A DNA stretch of 64,000 nucleotides, from positions 62,001-126,000 of the forward strand of contig JAQWCW010000002.1 in NCBI GenBank assembly GCA_028705775.1, read 5' to 3'. Positions 8,929 through 16,895 of this stretch are shown one piece after another. The position numbers and the translations under genes were made by a program. Each line of letters starts with the position of its first letter. Positions within the stretch are counted from its first letter, which is position 1. A model generated the notes under the pieces. The model was not told where the DNA came from and searched no databases. It saw only the letters and a list, made by a program, of their open reading frames with translations. The DNA is from Eubacteriales bacterium (GTDB lineage: Bacteria; Bacillota; Clostridia; Christensenellales; Aristaeellaceae).

Positions 8929-10152
8929 ATGAGCGAAACCAATAAGAGAAAGCTGAATAAAAGCGGAATCTGGCTCGTCGTTATCGGGGCGGTTCTTGCT
9001 CTCTATGCGGCGATGAGCGTCTGGTCGCTGCCCGATACGCTGCAATACATGGTTCTTTCGCCCGCCGTTACGGAAAGCGAAAAGACCGTGGAGGGGCAGG
9101 CTGTCAAGGTTCGCAGCAATGAGGACGTGAAAGCCCTCGCGGAAGCGCTCAAAAAGAGCGCTGAAAACGAGTGGGCAGGGGTTATTGAGCGCTACAGCCT
9201 CAGCTCCTCAGCGCCCTCCGCGTCCCTTTCGGGCGATAAGGGCGGCGGAGCCTCGACCGCGCTTGTAGCCGCGGGCAGCGATTATTTCACCATATATCCG
9301 AAGCTTCTTATCGCGGGACGGCTCATATACCCCGAGGAGCTTAAAAACGGCGCAAATGTGATTCTGCTCAATGAAAAGCTTGCGCTTTCAATCTTTCAGA
9401 TGACGGCGCCAATCGGCAGAAAGGTCACTTTGGGCGAGACGGAGTACAGGGTTGTGGGCGTTCTGCGCGAGCAGAAGGGCGTCGGCGACCTTTCCGTGAA
9501 CATGGCTTATGTCCCGCTCGCCTCACTGTATACGGTTGACTTTACGCTCGAAACGCTTACGGTAACAGCCGTTCCCTTCCCTGCGCAGGGCGCGCTGTCG
9601 AACTTCGCTTCAACCGTGTCCTCATGGAAGCAGGGCGGGGACGTTTACAGCATTCAGAAGGAGAAAATGCGCTCCCTGCTTTCCCTGCGCTATCTGCTTT
9701 GCGCCGCATGGCTGTTCTTCACAATCTGGGCGCTTAAAATCGTCAATGCGCTTTTGCTGAACTGGCTTGACAGATATCGCGGGCGGCTTTTGCACCAGTA
9801 CGCCCTGCGCCTTGCGCCGCAAACCTTCGGCGGGTGCGCCGTGCTGTTTGCGCTGTATGCCGTCTGCGCCGTTTCGTTTGTTTTCATGGTGCAGTTCGCG
9901 CTTGAGCCGGTTTACACCTTCCCTGAATGGATACCTACCGTGCTTGTAGAGCCGGAGGATATTGTCGCGGCGTTCTGGAACGTTCGGGATATGTCCTCAA
10001 AAACGGTTGAACTGCGCTCGCCGCAGCTTATACGCCTTCGCTTCTTTGCAATGCTTGCGCGCTTTGCCGTTATGTTTGTCTTGGGCGGCGGGCTGATGAA
10101 CCGCCTCAATGTTCTGCGCCTTAAAATGGCAAGGAGAGTGCGCGATGCCTGA
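8929..10152 (+). CDS. MacB/FtsX-like membrane protein with extracytoplasmic core domain
   Basis: The ATG at 8929 comes one base after the adaptor gene's stop. An N-terminal helix (about residues 12-32) is followed by an extracytoplasmic domain of about 230 residues resembling the MacB periplasmic core: FTIYPKLLIAGRLI, NVILLNEKLALSIF, PIGRKVTLGETEYRVVGV. Three further helices come at about 268-290, 312-335 and 375-395. This gives the four-helix plan of MacB permeases. No nucleotide-binding domain is fused or encoded next to it. With the adaptor it could form an export or mechanotransmission unit, but its ATPase is unknown. Confidence 0.65.
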   Translation: MSETNKRKLNKSGIWLVVIGAVLALYAAMSVWSLPDTLQYMVLSPAVTESEKTVEGQAVKVRSNEDVKALAEALKKSAENEWAGVIERYSLSSSAPSASLSGDKGGGASTALVAAGSDYFTIYPKLLIAGRLIYPEELKNGANVILLNEKLALSIFQMTAPIGRKVTLGETEYRVVGVLREQKGVGDLSVNMAYVPLASLYTVDFTLETLTVTAVPFPAQGALSNFASTVSSWKQGGDVYSIQKEKMRSLLSLRYLLCAAWLFFTIWALKIVNALLLNWLDRYRGRLLHQYALRLAPQTFGGCAVLFALYAVCAVSFVFMVQFALEPVYTFPEWIPTVLVEPEDIVAAFWNVRDMSSKTVELRSPQLIRLRFFAMLARFAVMFVLGGGLMNRLNVLRLKMARRVRDA

Positions 10153-10597
10153 CGAGGAAAAATGGATGAGGATTGCCCTTGAGGAAGCGAAAAACGCCTT
10201 CTCCTTGGGCGAAGTTCCCGTCGGCGCGGTTGTTGTTAGGGACGGCGTGCTTGTAAGCCGCGCGTGCAACGCCTGCGAGCGGAAAAAGGATGCGTCCGCT
10301 CATGCCGAAATGCTCGCAATGCGCCTTGCCGCGGAAAAGCTGAATCAGAAATTTTTGACCGGCTGCACTCTTTATGTGACCCTTGAGCCTTGCGTTATGT
10401 GCGCGGGCGCCATTGAAATGTTCCGCCCCGAAAGGGTTGTTTTCGGCGCTCGGGACGAGCGTATGGGCGGCTGCGGCAGCCTTTATCATATATGCGAGGA
10501 TGAAGCGATGCCCGCCCGCATCCGAACCTGCGGGGGCGTGCTTGCGCGTGAGTCGGCGGAGCTGTTAAGCGAGTTCTTCAGGCAAAGGCGGAGCTGA
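10145..10597 (+). CDS. tadA: tRNA-specific adenosine deaminase (TadA)
   Basis: Zinc enzyme that converts adenosine 34 to inosine in tRNA-Arg(ACG) so that it can read several codons. Zinc and proton-shuttle residues are His53 and Glu55 in AHAEM, and Cys83 and Cys86 in EPCVMCAGAI. The length of 150 residues is normal. AAGGAG at 10131-10136 places the start at 10145, eight bases inside the end of the MacB-like gene, so the two are coupled. Guanine or cytosine deaminases share the fold, but the PCVMCAGAI context fits TadA. Confidence 0.92.
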   Translation: MPDEEKWMRIALEEAKNAFSLGEVPVGAVVVRDGVLVSRACNACERKKDASAHAEMLAMRLAAEKLNQKFLTGCTLYVTLEPCVMCAGAIEMFRPERVVFGARDERMGGCGSLYHICEDEAMPARIRTCGGVLARESAELLSEFFRQRRS

Positions 10598-11049
10598 GGC
10601 GCTTTTATTTACAGCGCTGAATCGTACTGTAAGCCGAGAATCTTCTATATAATATGATGTGTTTCAGAAATAAGCGTTCCGATTATGCCGTGGAGCGTCC
10701 TGCGCAAATATCTGCGGATAGCTTTGCTTGATGATTTCGTGCGGGAAATCTGCTGAGCGAGCAAACACGGACGGCTTTTCGCGCGCGGCATTTATCGGCA
10801 GCTCGCTTTATCAAATACTCCGTCTTTGCTCCTCCGCACGGGGAAGTGCAAAGACGTGCACGGCGGAAGAATAATTCGCAATAGGATTTGGCGATATTTC
10901 ATAGTATTGCACAATACCATATTGGCGCATAATGCCGCATAAATTGCTGCTGTAACCGTAGCAATATGTGATATATTGCGCAACATTTGTAATTATGCCT
11001 AATGATAGCCTATAAAACTAAATTTTTTTTGTTTATTTTAACGAAAGTA
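10598..11049 (+). other. Intergenic region upstream of the sugar importer
   Basis: About 450 bases without a credible gene. The 3' half is clearly AT-rich. It holds a strong hairpin at 10821-10856 (CGTCTTTGC pairing with GCAAAGACG) that lacks a following T-run, and two inverted repeats listed separately. A TATAAT at 10648-10653 has no good -35 partner. Nothing else is recognised. Confidence 0.5.
10878..10979. promoter_or_regulatory. Candidate operators: repeated GCAATA/TATTGC half-sites
   Basis: GCAATA occurs at 10878 and 10961, and TATTGC at 10905 and 10974. Two compact inverted repeats result: GTATTG-CA-CAATAC at 10904-10917 and GCAATAT-GTGAT-ATATTGC at 10961-10979. Their centres are about 60 bases apart, and the second lies about 70 bases upstream of the -35 box of the importer operon. 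The arrangement suits a dimeric regulator that can form a loop. The regulator is not identified. Confidence 0.45.
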
Positions 11050-11078
11050 TTGACTTGTACATGGATAAATGCTAATAT
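11050..11078 (+). promoter_or_regulatory. Strong sigma-A-type promoter of the sugar importer operon
   Basis: TTGACT (11050-11055) and TAATAT (11073-11078) are separated by 17 bases. A TG one base before the -10 box makes it an extended -10 promoter. The predicted transcript starts near 11085, leaving a leader of about 45 bases that ends in AAGGAGGTG at 11113-11121. Confidence 0.8.
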
Positions 11079-11129
11079 ACTCCCATAGTTCGGTGTTGTA
11101 CCGGAAATTTATAAGGAGGTGCCCATTCC

Positions 11130-12467
11130 ATGAGGAAGTTCCTTGCTGTTGTACTGTCTCTGGCGATGGCTCTCACCGCTATGCTGGCGGCCGTTCCTGC
11201 TTTCGCAGCGGACGAGGGAGTTATCAATGTCTATGCCTTCACGACTGAAGTGCCGGACATGATTCAGAAGTTCATTGATTCCAACCCTGATTTTGGTTAC
11301 AAAATCAACACCACCATCATCGCCACCACCGACGGACTGTATCAGCCTGCTCTTGACCAGGCTCTGGCAGCCGGCGGCGCCGACGCTCCTGACATCTACT
11401 GCGCTGAGTCTGCTTTCATCCTCAAGTACGCGCAGGGCGACATGAGCGAGTACGCGATGGCTTACTCCGACCTCGGAATCGATATCGACAACGCTATCGC
11501 TGCTGCCGACATCGCTAAGTATTCCGTAGATATCGGCACCCGTCCCTCCGATGGCAAGGTCGTTGGACTTGGCTATCAGGCGACCGGCGGAGCGTTCATC
11601 TATCGCCGCTCCATCGCTAAGGACGTTTGGGGAACCGATGACCCCGCTGCTATCGCCGAGAAGGTTGGTCCCGGCTGGGATAAGTTCTTCGCGGCTGCTG
11701 CTGAGCTGAAGACGAAGGGCTATGCCATCGTTTCCGGCGACGGCGACATCTGGCACGCTGTTGAGAATAGCTCTGAGAGCGGCTGGGTTGTTGATGACAA
11801 GCTCGTTATCGACCCGAAGCGCGAAGCTTTCCTCGACCTTTCCAAGCAGCTTAAGGACAATGGTTACTCCAACGATACCCAGGACTGGACCGAAGCTTGG
11901 TATGCTGACATGAAGGACGCCGGCGCTCAGAAGGTATTCGGCTTCTTCGGACCCGCTTGGCTTATCAACTACGTCATCGCCGGCAACTCCGGCGGAACCC
12001 AGCCCGGCGAAGGCACCTACGGCGACTGGGCTGTCTGCAATCCTCCTATCGGCTTCTTCTGGGGCGGCACCTGGGTTCTTGCTAACAAGGACACCCAGAA
12101 GGCTGACGCTGTGAAGCAGATTATCGAATGGATTACCCTTGACACCACCGAAGATGGACTCCAGTACAAGTGGGCGAACGGCACCCTTAACGGCGAAGGC
12201 GGCACCAAGGATACTGTTGCTTCCGGCACCGTTATGGCTAAGAGCAACGGCGAACTCGCTTTCCTCGGCGGTCAGAATATGTTCGACATCTTCGTTCCTG
12301 CCAACCAGTTTGCAAACGGCAAGAACCTGACCCAGTACGACGAAAACATCAACTCCATTTGGCGTGATTGGGTACGTCAGTACACCGCCGGCAACTGCAC
12401 CCGCGAAGAAGCTCTCGCAAGCTTCAAGCAGGCTGTTACCGACACGCTGGGAATCGAAGCTCAGTAA
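11130..12467 (+). CDS. Extracellular sugar-binding protein of an ABC importer (family 1)
   Basis: Captures a carbohydrate outside the membrane and delivers it to the two permeases encoded next. The signal peptide (residues 1-26) ends in AVPAFA-AD. The mature part starts with GVINVYAFTTEVPDM, and later patterns such as APDIYCAESAF and GTWVLANKDTQKADAVKQII are typical of family 1 binding proteins. There is no lipobox cysteine, unusual for such proteins in single-membrane Bacillota. Codon choice (GCT, AAC, AAG, GGC) differs from its GCG-rich neighbours and suggests strong expression. The ligand cannot be told from sequence. Confidence 0.9.
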   Translation: MRKFLAVVLSLAMALTAMLAAVPAFAADEGVINVYAFTTEVPDMIQKFIDSNPDFGYKINTTIIATTDGLYQPALDQALAAGGADAPDIYCAESAFILKYAQGDMSEYAMAYSDLGIDIDNAIAAADIAKYSVDIGTRPSDGKVVGLGYQATGGAFIYRRSIAKDVWGTDDPAAIAEKVGPGWDKFFAAAAELKTKGYAIVSGDGDIWHAVENSSESGWVVDDKLVIDPKREAFLDLSKQLKDNGYSNDTQDWTEAWYADMKDAGAQKVFGFFGPAWLINYVIAGNSGGTQPGEGTYGDWAVCNPPIGFFWGGTWVLANKDTQKADAVKQIIEWITLDTTEDGLQYKWANGTLNGEGGTKDTVASGTVMAKSNGELAFLGGQNMFDIFVPANQFANGKNLTQYDENINSIWRDWVRQYTAGNCTREEALASFKQAVTDTLGIEAQ

Positions 12468-12485
12468 TCTGGTATAGATAACCGG

Positions 12486-12518
12486 TTTGGGCGGACGGAT
12501 TAGCTCCGTCCGCCCAAA
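12486..12518 (+). promoter_or_regulatory. Perfect 14-bp hairpin between binding-protein and permease genes
   Basis: Bases 12486-12499 pair perfectly with 12505-12518 around the loop TTAGC. There is no T-run, so it is unlikely to end transcription fully. A hairpin at this place usually protects the 3' end of the abundant binding-protein message and lowers permease expression. That role is inferred from other importer operons. Confidence 0.6.
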
Positions 12519-12549
12519 TTCGGTTAAAGATGAAAACGGAGGAGTTACT

Positions 12550-13530
12550 GTGGCAAAAACTCGCGTTAAGGCCGTCAGTTATGCTAAATACGGTTATTTG
12601 TTCAGCCTGCCGTTCATAGTCGCATATCTGATATTCTCGCTGTATCCCACGCTCTATACAGCTGTAATCGGCTTCACGGATTTGAAGGGCGTTGCAAGAA
12701 ACTTCAAGTTCCTTGCCGAACCGTTCAAGAATTTCTCGATTATCCTTAACAACGTCACCTTCCAGAACTCGCTCGTCAATACGTTTGAAATCTGGATAAT
12801 GAACTTTATTCCTCAGATTGCTCTTTCGCTGCTTCTGACCGCTTGGTTCACGAGCCGCGCAAGGAGAATCCGCTGCCAGGGAGCCTTCAAGGTTCTCTTC
12901 TATCTTCCGAATATTATCACCTCGGCTACCGTAGCTATCCTGTTTGCTACGATGTTCGGGTACCCGATTGGCCCGATAAATGATATCTTGGTATCTACGG
13001 GCATGATTGAGGCTCCGTTTAACTTCCTGACAAGCCCGATTGCCGCCAAGCTTGTGGTAGCCTTCATCCAGTTCTGGAAGTGGTACGGCTACACCACAAT
13101 CGTCTTGATTTCCGGCGCTCTGGGCATCAATCCGGAGCTGTTTGAGTCCGCAGAAATCGACGGCGCGCGTCCGTCGCAAATCTTCTTCAGGATTACGCTG
13201 CCCTGTATGCGGACAATCCTCGTGTTCACGCTCATTACGAGCCTCATCGGCGGCTTGAATATGTTTGATATTCCGAAGCTGTACATCATGGACGGCGGGC
13301 CTGCCGACGCGACAAAGACCGCGAGCGTGTTCATCTATACTCAGGCGTTCAAGGGCGCGTATCTGTATAACAGAGCCGCTGCCGCGAGTATGATTATGTT
13401 TGTGATAATTGCCATCTGCTCCGCCGTTGTATTCTTCATTATGCGTGACAAGCATGAAGTCCAGCAGAAGAGGGATGAGCGCAGGGCAAAGAGAATCCAT
13501 AGCAAAAGACTGGAGGGACTTGCAGAATGA
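12550..13530 (+). CDS. Sugar ABC transporter permease, MalF type
   Basis: First permease of the importer, 326 residues. It has a basic N-terminus and about six helices, the first reading YLFSLPFIVAYLIFSLYPTL. The EAA loop is ELFESAEIDGARPSQIFFRI, near residues 198-217. The GTG at 12550 is the start, seven bases after GGAGG at 12538-12542. The C-terminal tail is highly charged (Lys, Arg, Glu). The end overlaps the next permease by ATGA. No ATPase gene is in the operon, so a shared MsmK-like subunit is expected. Confidence 0.92.
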   Translation: MAKTRVKAVSYAKYGYLFSLPFIVAYLIFSLYPTLYTAVIGFTDLKGVARNFKFLAEPFKNFSIILNNVTFQNSLVNTFEIWIMNFIPQIALSLLLTAWFTSRARRIRCQGAFKVLFYLPNIITSATVAILFATMFGYPIGPINDILVSTGMIEAPFNFLTSPIAAKLVVAFIQFWKWYGYTTIVLISGALGINPELFESAEIDGARPSQIFFRITLPCMRTILVFTLITSLIGGLNMFDIPKLYIMDGGPADATKTASVFIYTQAFKGAYLYNRAAAASMIMFVIIAICSAVVFFIMRDKHEVQQKRDERRAKRIHSKRLEGLAE

Positions 13531-14393
13531 GTACGAGTAAAATTGCGCTCAAGCATAGCAACGATATGCGCAAGGGAGCAAATCCCATAATCTATATCGT
13601 CTGCATAATTCTCGGTCTTTTGAGCCTTTTCCCGTTCTGGGTAATGGTTTGCAACGCTACGCGCAGCACTTATGAGATTCAGGCGCACGCGATTTCGTTC
13701 CTTCCGTCGGTTTCATTGCCTACAAACTATGAAATACTGAACGGAAAGACCTTTAACGCCGTGAGCGGCTTCTTCAACTCTCTTATAGTGTCTACCGGCG
13801 TTACGTTCTGCTCCGTTTACTTCTCTACGCTGACCGCGTTTGCGCTCATAGCGTATAACTGGAAACTGCGTCAGGCGTTCTTCACGCTGATTCTTGCCGT
13901 TATGATGATTCCTGCGCAGGTAATATCAATCGGCTTCTATCAGTTCATGTACAAGATTGGCATGACGAATAACTTCCTTGCGTTGATTCTGCCCGCGATA
14001 GCCTCGCCTATGACGGTATTCTTCATGCGCCAGTATATGCTGCCCGCCTTGAGCCTCGACCTTGTGGCGGCAGGCAGAATCGACGGCGCGGGAGAATTCA
14101 GAATCTTCAACCAAATCGTTATTCCGATAATGAAGCCCGCTATGGCGACTCAGGCAATATTCGCCTTTGTAAACAGCTGGAACGAACTGTTCCTGCCCAT
14201 GATTCTTCTTACCAGGAAGGAAAACTATACGATGCCTATCATGGTAAGCTTGCTCAAGGGCGATATTTACAAGACGGAGTACGGCGCGGTTTACCTCGCT
14301 CTTACTCTTTCGGTATTGCCGCTGCTGGTCGTATACCTGACGCTTTCCAAGTACATTGTTGCAGGTGTAGCGCTCGGCTCGGTAAAAGGATAA
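13527..14393 (+). CDS. Sugar ABC transporter permease, MalG type
   Basis: Second permease, 288 residues with about six helices. Its EAA region reads DLVAAGRIDGAGEFRIFNQI, followed by a Val-Ile-Pro. A typical first extracytoplasmic loop contains PTNYEILNG. It is translationally coupled to the upstream permease through the ATGA overlap at 13527. It closes the binding-protein/permease/permease operon, which ends at the terminator at 14442-14474. Confidence 0.92.
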   Translation: MSTSKIALKHSNDMRKGANPIIYIVCIILGLLSLFPFWVMVCNATRSTYEIQAHAISFLPSVSLPTNYEILNGKTFNAVSGFFNSLIVSTGVTFCSVYFSTLTAFALIAYNWKLRQAFFTLILAVMMIPAQVISIGFYQFMYKIGMTNNFLALILPAIASPMTVFFMRQYMLPALSLDLVAAGRIDGAGEFRIFNQIVIPIMKPAMATQAIFAFVNSWNELFLPMILLTRKENYTMPIMVSLLKGDIYKTEYGAVYLALTLSVLPLLVVYLTLSKYIVAGVALGSVKG

Positions 14394-14441
14394 TAATCCT
14401 CCGTTAATAATCTTTGGCTGACAAAGTTTTTGACACAGAAG

Positions 14442-14474
14442 CGCCCTTGCTGCATAAGCGGCAAGGGCGTTTTG
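14442..14474 (+). terminator. Rho-independent terminator of the sugar importer operon
   Basis: CGCCCTTGC (14442-14450) pairs perfectly with GCAAGGGCG (14461-14469), and TTTT follows directly. Confidence 0.85.
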
Positions 14475-14786
14475 CTGCGCAGGTATAGCAGGGGAAGGAT
14501 AATGTAAAGCGTATAGACTTGCATGGCTCTGAAACCGCCAGCCTTTTCGCAAAAACGAGAAAGTGAAGAATATCTGCTGACGGAGCTGTCGCCGTTTGCG
14601 AAGTTGGGCTGCCGTCATTTTTCGGTGAACTGACTGCGGATGCTCAGATATCGTATTTCAGCTTGCGCGACAGTTTGCCTGCGCCTGATTTTTGTTAATC
14701 GTTAGCTTCCTTTGTTCCGCTGCCGCGTTTGTTTTTCGCCGCCCGCCTTCATGATATGCCCCTCGATTTTTTGTTTGCGCTCATGC
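14475..14786 (+). other. Intergenic spacer without recognised content
   Basis: About 310 bases. Short frames exist, for example a 36-codon frame from 14523, but none has a ribosome-binding site or recognisable sequence. I see no RNA gene or repeat here. Confidence 0.4.
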
Positions 14787-14815
14787 TGTACATTTAGGCT
14801 TTGCCGTGATAAAAT
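14787..14815 (+). promoter_or_regulatory. Probable promoter of the YARHG-domain gene
   Basis: TGTACA (14787-14792) and TAAAAT (14810-14815) with a 17-base spacer. The leader would be about 40 bases and ends in GAGGGAG. Confidence 0.5.
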
Positions 14816-14863
14816 CCAAGTATAATAACTGCAAATCATTCATGGAACGAAAAGAGGGAGAGT

Positions 14864-15769
14864 ATGAAAAAACTGATTATCGCGCTTCTGGTAATTGCGA
14901 TTATGCTTCCGTCCGCCGCTCTTGCGGGCAGGCAGTATATCGTGCCGGACAGCGACACGCGCGAGCTTACCTACGAGGAATTGTGGGAGTGGAACTACGA
15001 GTCGCTCGGCTTTATTTTCAATGAAATCTTCGCGCGGCACGGCTATAATTTCATCGTCGGAGGAAAGTATTACAATTACTTCACCTCACGCCCTTGGTAT
15101 ACGCCGAACGCAAACAGCGATAACAGCAAGGCGTGCTATCCCAAGCTGAACGCAACAGAATGGTATAACGAGGCGCTGATTAAGGAAGTCCGCGCCGATA
15201 TGCGTTTGCTCGAAGTCCGTGACGAGGAGGGCAAGAACTATCTGGACTATATCGAAAGCGGCGAGATTGACGTTCTGAGCGGCTTTCGGTATTCGGAGAT
15301 GAAAGCCAACCAAAAGCTTGACGTGTACTCCGCTCCGGATTATTCCTCCTATCGCGGCGCAAACGGAAAGGCTCTCGTCAATACAAACGGCTCGGTATAC
15401 GTTGCCGGATGGGAAAACGGCTGGCTGCTCATTATGTACGAAACGAATAACGGCTCCGTCCGCGTAGGGTACGTTGACGGGGCAAAGGTAAAGGGCACGG
15501 TCAATGCGCCTATGCTGACTTTTGCGTACACGAGCGTAAAGTGCCTTGAGGACGCCGCGCTGACGGACGACCCTGCCGCCGCGTTTTCAACAATAGTAAC
15601 AATTCCCAAAAACTCCGTTGTAACCTATCTTTCCGAGTATCAGAATCGGTACGGATGGGCGTATGTGGAAACGAAGGTCGGAAATCAAACCGTTCGCGGC
15701 TTTGTGCGCACGGAAAAGCTTGAGCTTGATACGACCCTTGATGAAAACGAGGACGCGAGCCTCGGCTGA
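14864..15769 (+). CDS. Secreted YARHG-domain protein with SH3-like repeats
   Basis: The signal peptide (about residues 1-20) ends in SAALA-G. Residues of about 30-100 form a YARHG domain, with the signature NEIFARHGYNF, then a Tyr-rich stretch and PWYTPN. Such extracellular domains are found in secreted Bacillota and Bacteroidota proteins and may bind peptidoglycan or other surface ligands. The second half has two regions reading like bacterial SH3 domains (around YSSYRGANGKALVNTNGSVYV and GWAYVETKVGNQTVRGFV, the former about residues 160-180). No catalytic motif is seen. The gene stands alone between a promoter and a terminator. Confidence 0.8.
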   Translation: MKKLIIALLVIAIMLPSAALAGRQYIVPDSDTRELTYEELWEWNYESLGFIFNEIFARHGYNFIVGGKYYNYFTSRPWYTPNANSDNSKACYPKLNATEWYNEALIKEVRADMRLLEVRDEEGKNYLDYIESGEIDVLSGFRYSEMKANQKLDVYSAPDYSSYRGANGKALVNTNGSVYVAGWENGWLLIMYETNNGSVRVGYVDGAKVKGTVNAPMLTFAYTSVKCLEDAALTDDPAAAFSTIVTIPKNSVVTYLSEYQNRYGWAYVETKVGNQTVRGFVRTEKLELDTTLDENEDASLG

Positions 15770-15813
15770 TGCAAATAATTCCCTGCGTTTGAATTTTTCA
15801 TAACCGCAAATCA

Positions 15814-15863
15814 ATATACCCAAGGCGGATTGCCGTATAAGGCTCCGCTTTGGGTATATCGTT
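15814..15863 (+). terminator. Terminator hairpin after the YARHG gene
   Basis: Bases 15814-15829 pair with 15844-15859 (16 bp with one G-T pair), and GCC/GGC pairing extends the top. Only a short GTTT follows, so efficiency may be moderate. The stem ends about eight bases before the next promoter. Confidence 0.65.
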
Positions 15864-15866
15864 TCA

Positions 15867-15896
15867 TTGACTTTGCGTTTGCTTTCGGGTTATACT
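15867..15896 (+). promoter_or_regulatory. Promoter of the TIM-barrel isomerase gene
   Basis: TTGACT (15867-15872) and TATACT (15891-15896) with an 18-base spacer. The leader contains a small GCGCGAG/CTCGCGC hairpin. Confidence 0.7.
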
Positions 15897-15960
15897 AAAC
15901 CGTTGGCAATTCATTTTGCGCGAGCTTCAGTTCCTCGCGCGACGCGCGAAAGGGTAACGT

Positions 15961-16791
15961 ATGCAGAAGATTAGCATAGCATCTCCGCTTTTTCTTTTGA
16001 GGGAAAAGTGCAAGGATAATCTTTATGGAGTTCTGAGCAGGATTGCGGCTCTTGGGTTTGACGGCGTTGAGTTTCTCGGCTTTTTCGGCAAACCGCCGGA
16101 GGAAATTGCGCAGCACCTTAAAAACATTCATCTTACGGCGCTCGGCAATTTTGTGGAGCTTGGGGAGCTTGTTTCCAATCTTGACGGCGTTATCGGCGCG
16201 CATAAAACGCTCGGCTGCAAGTATATTACGCTCGGAAGGCTTTCCCGCGAATTCCTGCCGGACGGGGAAAAATACGAAAGCGCCGTTTCCGCAATCAAGG
16301 ACGCCGCTCAGGCGCTTAATGAAAACGGAATTCAGCTTCTTTTCCATAATCATGACGGCGAGTTTTACAAAACCGCTTCGGGGCAGATTGCCCTCGACAG
16401 GATTCTTTCCGACATTCCCGCTTTGAAGCTTGAGCCGGATATCGGCTGGATGCAGATTGCGGGCGCAGAGCCTGCGCATTACCTCACCGAATATAAGGAG
16501 CGCTGCCCCGTTATGCATTTCAAGGATTACTATGCGGACGACGGCGCCGATATCGGCAAGGTTTCCGATATGGACGGAATGCGCGGCGGGCTTAATCAGG
16601 CGCATTTCTGCTTCAGACCCGTCGGCTACGGCGTTGTAAATTATCCCGTTCTGATAACCCCCGCAATGGCGTGCAAGCCGGAGTGGATTGTCTGCGACCA
16701 TGATAATTCCTATGAGAACGACCCTTTTGACGACCTCGCGCTGAGCCTGAGCTACACCCGCTCGCTGACCCGAATGGCGGAAAACTACTGA
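15961..16791 (+). CDS. Sugar phosphate isomerase/epimerase family protein (xylose-isomerase-like TIM barrel)
   Basis: A 276-residue cytoplasmic TIM barrel of the AP endonuclease 2/xylose isomerase-like family. Family patterns are GFDGVEFLGFFG near the start, LLFHNHDGEF (about residues 122-131), KLEPDIGWMQIAG with the metal-type Asp and Trp, and MHFKDYYADDG. These Glu, His and Asp residues usually bind a divalent metal. Substrates in this family range from inosose to rare ketoses, so the reaction is not known. AAAGGG precedes the ATG. The gene is transcribed alone. Confidence 0.8.
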   Translation: MQKISIASPLFLLREKCKDNLYGVLSRIAALGFDGVEFLGFFGKPPEEIAQHLKNIHLTALGNFVELGELVSNLDGVIGAHKTLGCKYITLGRLSREFLPDGEKYESAVSAIKDAAQALNENGIQLLFHNHDGEFYKTASGQIALDRILSDIPALKLEPDIGWMQIAGAEPAHYLTEYKERCPVMHFKDYYADDGADIGKVSDMDGMRGGLNQAHFCFRPVGYGVVNYPVLITPAMACKPEWIVCDHDNSYENDPFDDLALSLSYTRSLTRMAENY

Positions 16792-16895
16792 AAAAATGTA
16801 AAGCTGGCGCGAAAGACGCCGAACATTCCCAGATTTGCGCCTCGCCTTTTTATCCATCATAAACCTGCGCATGGATGAAAGGGGGAGGTTTTTCT

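Noticed and set aside
12436-13500. 354-codon reverse-strand open frame
   Set aside because: It is antisense to the sugar permease; the translation is polar and unlike known proteins.
13926-14618. Reverse-strand frame reaching into the spacer after the sugar importer
   Set aside because: Most of it is antisense to the permease, the rest crosses the terminator, and no ribosome-binding site is present.
16875-16877. ATG as the lonB start
   Set aside because: The purine-rich site GGGGGAGG lies downstream of this ATG and fits the TTG at 16896.
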